A stretch of 64,000 bases of DNA. Source: an uncultured Mediterraneibacter sp. GTDB taxonomy: Bacteria > Bacillota > Clostridia > Lachnospirales > Lachnospiraceae. The notes under the pieces were generated by a model. That model saw only the letters and a program-made list of their open reading frames with translations, did no database searches and was not told where the DNA came from. This document shows, piece by piece, positions 55,440-63,782 of the stretch (its first letter is position 1; each line of letters starts with the position of its first letter). The position numbers were made by a program, and so were the translations under genes. The stretch covers positions 123,629-187,628 of the forward strand of contig CALWLJ010000006.1 of assembly GCA_944381495.1 (NCBI GenBank), written 5' to 3'.

Positions 55440-55634
55440 TCCGGAGATTTCTTTACTGTATCCTATGATATTTATTCCGGCAATATTACAGACGGACGAT
55501 GCATATAAATATTAACAGTTTAATCCGCGCCATACACAAAACAGCCCTGTTCTGTTTTCTGAGACTGCCACGTAAATTTCCCGGCCCTCCTCATATGACT
55601 GGCGCCCATCTTTCCTCAAAAGGAGTGATTTTAC

Positions 55635-56162
55635 ATGCAGCTTTTTCTCTATATTTCTGATTTTATCGTTCCCTTTATCATACTATCCGTTATTGTATAT
55701 GGTATCCTGAAAGGTTTGAACGTATATGATGCATTCATAAAAGGCGCGCGCAGCGGTTTTCTGACTGTTATCCGTATCATGCCCACTCTGATTGGTCTCA
55801 TGGCAGCCGTAGGAATACTGAGAGCTTCCGGCTTCCTTGATTTTCTTGCCACAGTCATTGGCCGCTTTTCGGGACGGTTCGGTTTTCCCGGAGAACTGGT
55901 CCCGCTCAGCATCGTAAAAATGTTTTCCTCCTCTGCCGCAACCGGACTTCTTTTGGACATTTTCAAAGAATTCGGAACAGATTCCCGTATTGGTTTGATG
56001 GCCTCCATTTCCATGTGCTGTACCGAAACCATTTTTTACACCATGAGCGTCTATTTTATGACCGCCGGCGTGCGCCATTCCAGATACACACTTGCAGGCG
56101 CCCTCATCGCCACTTTTGCCGGACTGGCTGCAAGCGTGGTCCTGACAGGGTTCCTCCTCTGA
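55635..56162 (+). CDS. spmB: Spore maturation protein B
   Basis: About 175 aa, membrane protein of the Gate family, with the SpmB pattern GARSGFLTVIRIMPTLIGLMAAVGILRASG and PLSIVKMFSSSAATGLLLDIFKEFGTDS. It normally lies directly after spmA. Here it is divergent, with the DUF885 gene between them. AAAGGAG precedes the start. Confidence 0.93.
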   Translation: MQLFLYISDFIVPFIILSVIVYGILKGLNVYDAFIKGARSGFLTVIRIMPTLIGLMAAVGILRASGFLDFLATVIGRFSGRFGFPGELVPLSIVKMFSSSAATGLLLDIFKEFGTDSRIGLMASISMCCTETIFYTMSVYFMTAGVRHSRYTLAGALIATFAGLAASVVLTGFLL

Positions 56163-56303
56163 ATCGGGCCTTTTCTACTTTGAGATTGCTTTGGGATTGT
56201 ACGCCAGCCACCTTTGTGATAAAATAAAAAACGTACAAAGGCAGCTATTTTGTCAAAGAATGACATGATTTCTGCCATTATATTACTGATGGAGGTGTTC
56301 CCG

Positions 56304-56966
56304 ATGGCCAGCGTGACATTTGAACACTTAACAAAAACCTATCCAAACGGATTCATCTCAGTAAATGATGTGAACCTTTTTATCGAAGATGGCGAATTCG
56401 TCGTTTTCCATGGTCCAAGCGGATGCGGCAAATCCACAATTCTCCGCATGGTTGGCGGACTGGAAGACATTACTTCCGGAAAGATTTATCTCGGGGACGA
56501 ACTGCTCAACGATATCCTTCCCCGTGACCGGCGCCTTGCAATGGCTTTTCAAAATTACACGTTGTATAAAAATTTTAATGTATACGAGAATATGGCGCTT
56601 GGTCTCCGGCTCCGTGATTTTCCCCGCACTGTGATTGACAGCCGTGTTAAATCAGCCGCCACTTTTCTTGGCATTGATACGGTACTGGACGGCAAACTAA
56701 AGTCATTGACAGATACACAGCGCCAGCGTGTTGCTCTGGGACGCGCTATCGTATGTCATCCCAAGGTTCTTCTTGTAGATGAAGATTTTGCCCGGCAGAA
56801 CGAGAGCCGCCGCAGAGAAATGCTTTCGGATATTCTTCGTATTAACGAGTCGCTGAAGATCACAGTTCTTTATGTGACTAACAATTATGAGGAAGCCGTT
56901 TCACTGAAAAAACATATTGTTTTTATGAAAGACGGCCGCATCATACAAGAACAGAAACCTGTATAA
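56304..56966 (+). CDS. Degenerate MsmK/UgpC-type ABC ATPase, lacking C-domain
   Basis: About 220 aa. Walker A GPSGCGKST is intact (37-44), as is the Q-loop (MAFQNYTLYKNFNVYENM). The signature is LTDTQ instead of LSGGQ (135-139), Walker B is VLLVDED, and the switch histidine is Asn (VTNNYEEA, 193). The C-terminal regulatory (TOBE) domain of sugar ABC ATPases, about 120 aa, is missing. So it may bind ATP but is unlikely to hydrolyse it normally. No permease is nearby. GGAGGTG precedes the start at 56304. Confidence 0.85.
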   Translation: MASVTFEHLTKTYPNGFISVNDVNLFIEDGEFVVFHGPSGCGKSTILRMVGGLEDITSGKIYLGDELLNDILPRDRRLAMAFQNYTLYKNFNVYENMALGLRLRDFPRTVIDSRVKSAATFLGIDTVLDGKLKSLTDTQRQRVALGRAIVCHPKVLLVDEDFARQNESRRREMLSDILRINESLKITVLYVTNNYEEAVSLKKHIVFMKDGRIIQEQKPV

Positions 56967-56976
56967 AGCAAAAATA

Positions 56977-57029
56977 AAAAGCCCTGCGGCAACAGATACA
57001 TTTTATTGTCTGGCTGCCGCGGGGCTTTT
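56977..57029. terminator. Bidirectional terminator
   Basis: AAAAGCCCTGCGGCA (56977-56991) pairs with TGCCGCGGGGCTTTT (57015-57029) with one mismatch. T-runs face both ways, between convergent ABC ATPase and rsmI genes. Confidence 0.88.
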
Positions 57030-57033
57030 CTCT

Positions 57034-57891
57034 TCACTGTTCTCTTTTTATCTCTTCCAGATAATTATAGATTTCCCTTTTCGGTACTCCTCTGTCCTTT
57101 GCCGTACGCTTCATCGCTTCCTTACGCTCCAGGCCCTGGGAAAGATACATTTTCATATGCTCCTCTATAGTCATATCTTCCCATTTTTCCTTCTCCTCCT
57201 GAAGAATCTCCTCCCTGCTTTTTCCTGCAATAACAAGTACACACTCACCTTTCGGCTCATTCTTCCTGTAATATTCCTCTGCATCAGAAAGTGTAGACTC
57301 ATAGGCCGTTTCATGCCTTTTCGTCAATTCTCTGCAAACTGTAACCTTCCTGTTTTCTCCCAGCCGCCCTGCCAGAAGTCCCAGTGTCTTCACAAGCCTG
57401 TGAGGAGCTTCATAAAGTATGATCGTCCGGGTCTCTTTCTCCAGCTCTTCCAGAACACCCTCCCGCTCTTTTCGATCTGACGGAAGAAACGCCTCAAAAG
57501 CAAATCTTCTGGTCGGTAATCCAGACATCGTAAGTGCTGTAATACAGGCTGCTGCTCCCGGTACTGACGTTACACGGATACCTTCATCTCTGCACATCCG
57601 CACCAGTTCCTCTCCCGGATCAGAAATTCCCGGTGTCCCCGCATCTGTTATGAGAGCAATATTTTTACCGTCCAGAAGCTCATCAATAAGCTTTCGTCCT
57701 TTATCATATTTATTATATTCATGATAGCTGGTCATTGGCGTCCTGATATCAAAATGATTCAGAAGTTTAATACTGTTTCTGGTATCCTCCGCCGCAATAA
57801 GGTCTGCTTCTTTCAACGTACGTATCACCCGAAAAGTAATATCTTCCAGATTACCTATGGGTGTAGCACATAGATATAACGTCCCCGCCAT
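57034..57891 (-). CDS. rsmI: 16S rRNA (cytidine1402-2'-O)-methyltransferase
   Basis: About 285 aa, normal length. GTLYLCATPIGNLEDITFR opens the protein; AEDTRNSIKLLNHFDI, the ITDAGTPGISDPGEELV loop and SVPGAAACITAL are the family motifs. It methylates C1402 in the decoding centre of 16S rRNA. Last gene of the holB-ricT-trmN6-rsmI block. Confidence 0.96.
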   Translation of the reverse strand: MAGTLYLCATPIGNLEDITFRVIRTLKEADLIAAEDTRNSIKLLNHFDIRTPMTSYHEYNKYDKGRKLIDELLDGKNIALITDAGTPGISDPGEELVRMCRDEGIRVTSVPGAAACITALTMSGLPTRRFAFEAFLPSDRKEREGVLEELEKETRTIILYEAPHRLVKTLGLLAGRLGENRKVTVCRELTKRHETAYESTLSDAEEYYRKNEPKGECVLVIAGKSREEILQEEKEKWEDMTIEEHMKMYLSQGLERKEAMKRTAKDRGVPKREIYNYLEEIKREQ

Positions 57892-57948
57892 ATTTTTCTT
57901 CCTTTCTCTCCCGGCTTCCGGCTCTGCATTCCTCTCTTCACGGATTTC

Positions 57949-58743
57949 TTAATTTCCTTTCTTCCCATACAAAACCAGAGGCGGCTCTACAGTCACGCGG
58001 GGCCTTGCCCCCTTCACACCCTCAATCAGAACCATCGTAGGCTCCTTATCAATATACGGATGGACAAAACGAATCCGTTTGGGTTCAATCTTATAATAAT
58101 TCATCCGGATCATAATCTCCGTCAAGCGGAACGGTCGATGTATCATATAAAATCTACTCTTATCCTGCATCAGCTTCATACTCTCTCTCAAGATATCATC
58201 CAGAGAACAGAGAACTTCATGACGCGCGATCGCCAAAGCCTCGTCCGGATTTCTCAGTCCGTGATCCGCCAGCATATAAGGAGGATTCGTCGTTATTACA
58301 TCAAAAAAGGCTGGCCGGAATATATCCGCCGCCTCTTTAATATCGCCTGTCACAATGTCGATCCTGTCCTCCAGATGATTATGCTGTACACTTCGTCTTG
58401 CCATATCAGCCGTATCAGCCTGGATCTCAAGCCCGGTAAAATGCTTTCCTCTTGTCTTAGCCGACAGAAGGATCGGAATAATCCCATTTCCGGTTCCCAG
58501 ATCAAGTACACGCTCTCCCGGTTTCACCCTGGCAAAATCCGCCAGCATCACAGCATCCACACCAAAGCAGAATTTATCCGGATCCTGAATGAGTTCAAGA
58601 CCGCCAATCTGGAGATCATCCAGCCGTTCCCCAGGTCTTAAATATCCGCTTTCCTTCCGGTCCATCCGCATATTACCTGCTATGGGAACACCTGCCTTTT
58701 TCTCCATCTCTGCTGAGCCCTTATCTTTTCGATCATCTGTCAT
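57949..58743 (-). CDS. tRNA1(Val) (adenine37-N6)-methyltransferase-like protein
   Basis: About 264 aa. Class I methyltransferase with motif I VLDLGTGNGIIPILLSAK and the adenine-N6 catalytic motif TNPPYM. It matches the TrmN6/YfiC type, often found after ricT in Firmicutes. I start at 58743, overlapping the ricT stop by 11 nt. A later ATG at 58707 is possible and would drop 12 residues. Confidence 0.87.
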   Translation of the reverse strand: MTDDRKDKGSAEMEKKAGVPIAGNMRMDRKESGYLRPGERLDDLQIGGLELIQDPDKFCFGVDAVMLADFARVKPGERVLDLGTGNGIIPILLSAKTRGKHFTGLEIQADTADMARRSVQHNHLEDRIDIVTGDIKEAADIFRPAFFDVITTNPPYMLADHGLRNPDEALAIARHEVLCSLDDILRESMKLMQDKSRFYMIHRPFRLTEIMIRMNYYKIEPKRIRFVHPYIDKEPTMVLIEGVKGARPRVTVEPPLVLYGKKGN

Positions 58744-59680
58744 CTGATTTCGCAGCCTCCTGCGCCTTTGCCTTACTCTGTACTTTTCCCTGACCCTTTT
58801 CCACTGTCTTTTCCTGGGCTGAACGCTTTTTTGATTCATCTTTCGGCGCTTTCTGTTTCTTCTTCCTTGGCTTAAACTTCAGATCTTCCGCCGGATATTC
58901 CCTGATTTCTTTTTCGTCATTATCCAGATTAACAACTACTTTTACCAACTTGCGGAGCACACTCAGCGAATTTACCACGCCTGTCAGCCCCTCTTTTGTA
59001 GTAACAGTATCACCTACAGACGGCAGCTGACTGTTAAGTACCTCATACGTCTCTTCTTCATTCGTAAGACAACACATCAGTCTGCCGCATACCCCTGAGA
59101 TTTTAGTCGGATTCAGCGAAAGATTTTGCTCTTTTGCCATTTTGATTGATACAGCAGCAAAATCGGTAAGATAAGTGCTGCAGCAAAGAGGTCTCCCGCA
59201 AATTCCAATACCGCCCCGTATCTTTGTCTCATCCCGGACTCCAATCTGTCTGAGTTCGATACGGGTACGGAAAACAGCCGCCAGATCCTTTACCAGCTCA
59301 CGGAAATCAATCCTTCCGTCCGCTGTAAAATAAAAAAGCACCTTATTATTATCAAATGTATATTCCGCATCGATCAGCTTCATTTCCAGCCCGTGCTTGC
59401 GGATCTTTTCCTGACATATTTTAAATGCCTCTTTCTCTTTCTGATGATTTTTCTCCACTGTCTTTCTGTCATTTTCATTTGCAATCCTAATCACAGATTT
59501 CAGCGGCTGTACAACCTCTTCATCCTTTACTTCCTTTGGGCCGCTCACCACCCGTCCGTACTCCACGCCTCTGGTAGTCTCTACGATAACATAATCGCCA
59601 CGCTTTATATCAAATTTTCCCGGCGCGAAAAAATAAATTTTCCCCGCCGTCCGGAATCTTACTCCGATTACTTTTGTCAT
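58733..59680 (-). CDS. ricT: RicT (YaaT), PSP1-domain regulatory protein
   Basis: About 315 aa. The PSP1 domain fills most of the protein (VEYGRVVSGPKEV, RIELRQIGVRDETKIRGGIGICGRPLCCSTYL, KISGVCGRLMCCLTNEEETYE); Cys residues fit the Fe-S cluster of the RicAFT complex, which acts in mRNA processing and sporulation control. The last 60 residues are a Lys-rich tail. Follows holB by 25 nt. Confidence 0.93.
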   Translation of the reverse strand: MTKVIGVRFRTAGKIYFFAPGKFDIKRGDYVIVETTRGVEYGRVVSGPKEVKDEEVVQPLKSVIRIANENDRKTVEKNHQKEKEAFKICQEKIRKHGLEMKLIDAEYTFDNNKVLFYFTADGRIDFRELVKDLAAVFRTRIELRQIGVRDETKIRGGIGICGRPLCCSTYLTDFAAVSIKMAKEQNLSLNPTKISGVCGRLMCCLTNEEETYEVLNSQLPSVGDTVTTKEGLTGVVNSLSVLRKLVKVVVNLDNDEKEIREYPAEDLKFKPRKKKQKAPKDESKKRSAQEKTVEKGQGKVQSKAKAQEAAKSDDR

Positions 59681-59705
59681 TCCGTCAGTTCTCCTTTACC
59701 ACGAA

Positions 59706-60701
59706 TTAATTCTCCTTTATGGTTAATAAGAGCAGCTCCATTGTCAGTTCCAGATTCACATTGGCCTTTATCCTGGCCTTCGCCTTTTCCAATGCATCTA
59801 ATATATTCTCAATTCCTTCATAGGAACTCTTGCTTGCCCGTGCCTTAATGTATCTCAGCTGGTCAGAAAAAACTACTCTGTCCACATTTTTTGTTGCCTT
59901 ATAGATCAGTACATCCCGATACCAGATAGCAATAATATCCAGATAATCATTAATCTCAAGCTTATAAGTCATACAGCGCTTCACTGCTTCCATAAGCTCT
60001 GGCACACTCATCTCATCAATGCTTCGAAGCAGATGAACCGCTTCTTCTTTAATTTCATTAAAATATTCCGAATTAGCCAGCATGATTGCTTTTCCCATAT
60101 TTCCCTGGGCAAAAGCCACACATACATCCGCCTTATAATCCGGGACCTCCATCTGTTCCATCAGATATTTCCTGATAAGCTGATCCTTGATATTGCGCAG
60201 CTTCATCATGACACATCTGGAACGGATCGTCGGGAGAAGCGTCTCCGCATTTTCCGTAAGCAGCATGATCACGGCATATTCCGGAGGTTCCTCAATTGTC
60301 TTAAGCAGCGCATTCTGTGCCTGAACTGTCATCAGATCCGCATCCGGAATAATATATATCTTATACCGGCTGCTGTAGGGCTTAATCACAATGTCATTAT
60401 TAACCTGCTCTCTGACATCATCCACACTGATAGAATTAGGCTTCTCGTGTGTTACCCGAATAATATCCGGATGATTGCCGCTTAAAGCCTGCTTGCAGGA
60501 TCTGCACTTTCCACACGCATCGCCGTCCTCCTCCCGGTTCTGGCACTGAAGACTCATTGCAAACAGATTCGCCAGAAGCTTCTTGCCTGATCCTCTTTCC
60601 CCATTCAGTATATAGGCATGCGAAACCGCATCCGCCTGTACTGCGCTCTGAATATATCTTATAATATTCGTATGTCCTACAACATCTTTAAAACCGCTCA
60701 T
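59706..60701 (-). CDS. holB: DNA polymerase III delta' subunit
   Basis: About 331 aa. Walker A (GERGSGKKLLANLFA), zinc-binding Cys (CQNREEDGDACGKCRSCKQ) and the sensor QAQNALLKTIEEPPE are present. Clamp loader subunit of the replisome. Co-oriented with ricT. Confidence 0.94.
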   Translation of the reverse strand: MSGFKDVVGHTNIIRYIQSAVQADAVSHAYILNGERGSGKKLLANLFAMSLQCQNREEDGDACGKCRSCKQALSGNHPDIIRVTHEKPNSISVDDVREQVNNDIVIKPYSSRYKIYIIPDADLMTVQAQNALLKTIEEPPEYAVIMLLTENAETLLPTIRSRCVMMKLRNIKDQLIRKYLMEQMEVPDYKADVCVAFAQGNMGKAIMLANSEYFNEIKEEAVHLLRSIDEMSVPELMEAVKRCMTYKLEINDYLDIIAIWYRDVLIYKATKNVDRVVFSDQLRYIKARASKSSYEGIENILDALEKAKARIKANVNLELTMELLLLTIKEN

Positions 60702-60834
60702 AACCTGTCACCTGCTGTGTATTATCCCTTCATAAAGTACATTTTATATTTCTCACAAAAATTATTGTACTATAATATTCTTACAAAAGTGTGAACTTAT
60801 ACAAAGTATATCATAAACTTTTTTCAAAATCCAA

Positions 60835-61425
60835 CTATTTACCATTCACTTCATTCATATAAACTTCAATCTCATTCAGACATGTAGCCAGATCCTTGTT
60901 GCTAAATCTTTTTCTGATAGAAGCCCTGTTTATATTTTCCTCTGAAAAATCTTCTGTATCAGCCAGAAAACGCCTGCACATTTCAGCATATTTCGGATTT
61001 TTCTGCTTCCTTTCCCTCTGCAGGGCACGCTCCAGTCTCAGACCATCCTCCACTTCAATATATACCGGGACCAGACTTTTCTCGCCGAAATATCTCTTCA
61101 GTGCCTGATAGGACTCTAGCGTCCCAATCATAAGATAATCATAATCCGACAGATCAATCTGTCCGTCATCAGCAGTAAAGTATGTCCATATTCCGCATTC
61201 CGTATTGTACGAACGCACTTCAATCACCTTACCGTTTTCTTCCATCTTCTTCAGCTGTTCTTCGTCTGTAAAAAAATATTCTACGCCGTTCTTCTCATTC
61301 TCTCTGGCCGGCCGCGTCGTATAAGGGACAACGGTCCGCAGCTCTGGATTTCTCTCCAGAAGCTTTTTATATATAGTATCCTTACCTGACGAACTCTTTC
61401 CCATTATATAAAAAATTTTACCCAT
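60835..61425 (-). CDS. Guanylate kinase-like protein
   Basis: About 196 aa. P-loop GKSSSGKD replaces the usual GxSGxGKS, and TTRPARENEKNGVEYFFT and the lid region fit guanylate kinases. It lies where many Firmicutes have thymidylate kinase. The altered P-loop argues for a paralogue rather than the essential gmk. The start at 61425 overlaps the preceding stop by 8 nt; the GAGG used as its ribosome binding site is inside that gene. Confidence 0.82.
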   Translation of the reverse strand: MGKIFYIMGKSSSGKDTIYKKLLERNPELRTVVPYTTRPARENEKNGVEYFFTDEEQLKKMEENGKVIEVRSYNTECGIWTYFTADDGQIDLSDYDYLMIGTLESYQALKRYFGEKSLVPVYIEVEDGLRLERALQRERKQKNPKYAEMCRRFLADTEDFSEENINRASIRKRFSNKDLATCLNEIEVYMNEVNGK

Positions 61426-62902
61426 AAATATATACCTCAATCATGCCCGCTGTCTTTGTTCCCTGAACCTCGAATCCCATCTTTCTGTACCGTCCAATAA
61501 GCGCTGCCGTCTCCGACGAAATCATCTCTCCAGGTACTACAAGAGGAATTCCCGGAGGATAAAGATAAGCATATTCCAGTGAAATTTTTCCATATGACTC
61601 GGCCAGCGGCACCACCGTTTTTCTGCCGTTTTTTGAATACTCCAGCTCCTCCGCCCTGCAGGCACGGCAGAAAATCTTGTTTTTACCATATATGGTATCA
61701 CTTTCATCGGATATATCATAGCCGGAAATTTCCCCTGATCCATCTATATCTGAAATTAACATACTGTCAATCTCTTCCAGTGCATCAACCAGCCTCTTCA
61801 TTCCCTCATGAGTATCCCCAGGCGAAGTCATTGCTATAATATAAGAACCGGCAGCCATCTCCATCTGTAGATGATACTTATGCAACAGGATTTCATACAG
61901 ATCTTTTCCCGTAAATATTCTTCTTTTATTAACAGACCGACTGTCACCAACAGCCGTTCGGGATTGCTTAACAGAAATTACGATTTTCGACCGATCATAA
62001 TCTTCCGTCTCAAAAAGGGATAAATTTCTCAAACATCCCAGTTTTCTCCTAATCCATTTCAACTGCTTCACATAATCCTGAAATAATTCGTAACCTTTAT
62101 TTTGCAGCAATCTCACACATTCATCAATTCCAGCCATAAGAACATAGGATGGACTGCTGGTCTGAAAAATATGTAAATACTGTCGAATTCTTCCCCTGTC
62201 GGCAATTTCTCCATTTATATGGATCAACGCGGTCTGAGTCAATGCTGGAAGCGTCTTATGAAGGCTGTGAATCACAACATCTGCCCCTCTTGCATTCGCA
62301 TTATCCGGAAAATAAGGATGAAATCCAAAATGAGCGCCATGTGCTTCATCCACGATCAATGGAATATTCTTTTTATGAACAATCTCTGCGATTCTTTCAA
62401 CATCAGATACCACGCCATCGTAAGTCGGTGAAGTAATCACAACCGCCCGAATCCCATTCTCGACTTCCAGCGCCTGCTCAATCTCTTCTGGACTGACCGG
62501 GCCATTTAATTCTCTTTCTTCACATACTCCGGGATAAATATAAATTGGTTGAAGTTCATTGAGATATACAGCATTATAGACCGACCTATGACAGTTCCTT
62601 GCCATCAAAATCTTTTCTCCCTTACGTGTACACCCCATAACAGCACTTAATATCCCTGCCGTACTCCCATTTACAAGATAATATGTCTCATCGGCTCCAT
62701 ACACTTCAGCTGCTCTCTCCTGCGCCCGCTTCAGGATTCCTTCTGCGTGATGAAGATCATCAAATCCCTCAATCTCCGTAATATCAATCGCATATGGAAG
62801 CTCAGCATCCATCCGTTTTCTATTTCTTTTATGTCCAGGCATATGAAAAGGATAGTAATCCTCCTCCGAATATTCCTTCAGTCTGTCGTATAAATATTCC
62901 AT
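61418..62902 (-). CDS. Orn/Lys/Arg decarboxylase-family PLP enzyme
   Basis: About 494 aa, the length of the short (YaaO/SpeA-type) branch. PLP-binding SLHKTLPALTQTALIH carries the Schiff-base Lys, and the opening FHMPGHKRNRK and VDEAHGAHFGFH are conserved. It decarboxylates arginine, lysine or ornithine for polyamine synthesis; specificity is not clear. First gene of the block running to rsmI; AGGAGGT precedes the start. Confidence 0.9.
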   Translation of the reverse strand: MEYLYDRLKEYSEEDYYPFHMPGHKRNRKRMDAELPYAIDITEIEGFDDLHHAEGILKRAQERAAEVYGADETYYLVNGSTAGILSAVMGCTRKGEKILMARNCHRSVYNAVYLNELQPIYIYPGVCEERELNGPVSPEEIEQALEVENGIRAVVITSPTYDGVVSDVERIAEIVHKKNIPLIVDEAHGAHFGFHPYFPDNANARGADVVIHSLHKTLPALTQTALIHINGEIADRGRIRQYLHIFQTSSPSYVLMAGIDECVRLLQNKGYELFQDYVKQLKWIRRKLGCLRNLSLFETEDYDRSKIVISVKQSRTAVGDSRSVNKRRIFTGKDLYEILLHKYHLQMEMAAGSYIIAMTSPGDTHEGMKRLVDALEEIDSMLISDIDGSGEISGYDISDESDTIYGKNKIFCRACRAEELEYSKNGRKTVVPLAESYGKISLEYAYLYPPGIPLVVPGEMISSETAALIGRYRKMGFEVQGTKTAGMIEVYIYG

Positions 62903-63147
62903 ACTTTATAATCTTACCTCCTGATGACGTTTCAACCTATCACAGCCATAGTAAATGATCCTCTAAAATAAATTAACCTGCTTTTTATATTCCCTTCACA
63001 TAAAACACACATTTATCTTCTATAGTATGAACATACAAAGCCATAGAGCTTTTATATATATAATTTCTCTTTTCTCAGCCGGTTTTATATAATACCGGCT
63101 TTTCTTATTCATTTCATGAGAAGCCAGTTTCCTATGAAATAAAAAAA
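62903..63147. other. Gap between decarboxylase gene and tRNA terminator
   Basis: AT-rich; it holds the likely decarboxylase-operon leader (AGGAGGT just upstream of 62902) and no gene that I can support. A weak palindromic patch, AGCCGG/CCGGCT (63078-63083 with 63094-63099), may end a transcript. Confidence 0.5.
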
Positions 63148-63169
63148 GAAACCTGTATTTACAGGTTTC
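63141..63169 (-). terminator. Terminator downstream of the tRNA-Lys fragment
   Basis: GAAACCTGT (63148-63156) pairs with ACAGGTTTC (63161-63169), with a run of seven T on the minus strand. It belongs to the minus-strand tRNA transcript. Confidence 0.8.
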
Positions 63170-63185
63170 CGCTGTTCCGAGCTAG

Positions 63186-63233
63186 TGAGCGTGCGGGGAT
63201 TCGAACCCCGGACAACTTGATTAAAAGTCAAGT
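63186..63233 (-). tRNA. tRNA-Lys (UUU), 3' half only
   Basis: Read on the minus strand: anticodon arm CTTGA-CTTTTAA-TCAAG (anticodon UUU), then a T arm CGGGG-TTCGAAT-CCCCG, then CACGCTC and discriminator A. No 5' acceptor strand (GAGCGTG) or normal D arm precedes it, and there is no CCA. A terminator follows. So this is a partial tRNA gene, consistent with the chromosome-side remnant left when an element integrates into the 3' end of tRNA-Lys. Confidence 0.55.
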
Positions 63234-63293
63234 TACCGAATTACCTTCCAGCCCTACAAATACAAGCATTTTCGCATTCCTGCGACACAAAAA

Positions 63294-63333
63294 TGACACA
63301 TCATGATTTTATAGTACTTGCATCGATGTGTCA
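63294..63333 (-). promoter_or_regulatory. Promoter-like sequence with inverted repeat upstream of the tRNA fragment
   Basis: On the minus strand TTGACA (63329-63334) and TATAAA (63308-63313) are 15 bp apart. A perfect 9-bp inverted repeat, TGACACATC (63294-63302) and GATGTGTCA (63325-63333), spans the region. It may be an element-borne operator or a promoter. Confidence 0.4.
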
Positions 63334-63394
63334 ATAGCTGATTTCCCGCAGCGGGAAAATTGAAAAAATATTTTAAATTTCTTCCATTTTTCTC

Positions 63395-63423
63395 TTGACT
63401 TTACGCCTATATAGGCGTATAAT
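63395..63423 (+). promoter_or_regulatory. Promoter with palindromic operator in its spacer
   Basis: TTGACT (63395-63400) and TATAAT (63418-63423) are exactly 17 bp apart. The spacer holds the 18-bp perfect palindrome TACGCCTATATAGGCGTA (63402-63419). A repressor dimer bound there would block RNA polymerase. The second gene of the transcript encodes an XRE-type regulator, the likely binder. Confidence 0.8.
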
Positions 63424-63455
63424 ATAATCAAAGATAAGGAAAGGGGATCACGAAA

Positions 63456-63782
63456 ATGACTAAAGCAGAGGCAATCAAAAACATCATGGCCAGAATAGAT
63501 GAAATTGAAGATGCTTATGATTATGGTTATATCGGTATCAGGGTTTCAGAAAACGAATTTACCAAAGGAGAGATCCTCGACAATTCTTTTGTATGGGTTA
63601 ATGGAGAAATGACAGATGAAGAACTTGACGGGACTTGTGCGATCATGCTGAAAGATGCTAAGTTGGCAAACTCTTACTTTGGTGATCACGTTGCGATAAT
63701 TGGCAGTGACAGCATGGAATATGGGCAGGATCTCGGAGAAATCATTCTGAGAGATGCAGAAGTTCTGGAGGTGATAGCATAA
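63456..63782 (+). CDS. Small acidic protein of unknown function
   Basis: About 108 aa, acidic and soluble, with no membrane or secretion signal. It has mixed alpha/beta patterning (GYIGIRVSENEF, VWVNGEMTDEELDGTCAI). Similar small proteins occur in mobile regions of Firmicutes; I cannot name a function. AAAGGGGATCACGAAA precedes the start. The stop overlaps the next start as TAATG. Confidence 0.72.
   Translation: MTKAEAIKNIMARIDEIEDAYDYGYIGIRVSENEFTKGEILDNSFVWVNGEMTDEELDGTCAIMLKDAKLANSYFGDHVAIIGSDSMEYGQDLGEIILRDAEVLEVIA

Noticed and set aside
63186-63262. Complete tRNA-Lys gene
   Set aside because: The T arm and anticodon arm are good, but the 5' acceptor strand does not pair with the 3' strand and the D arm is not formed.
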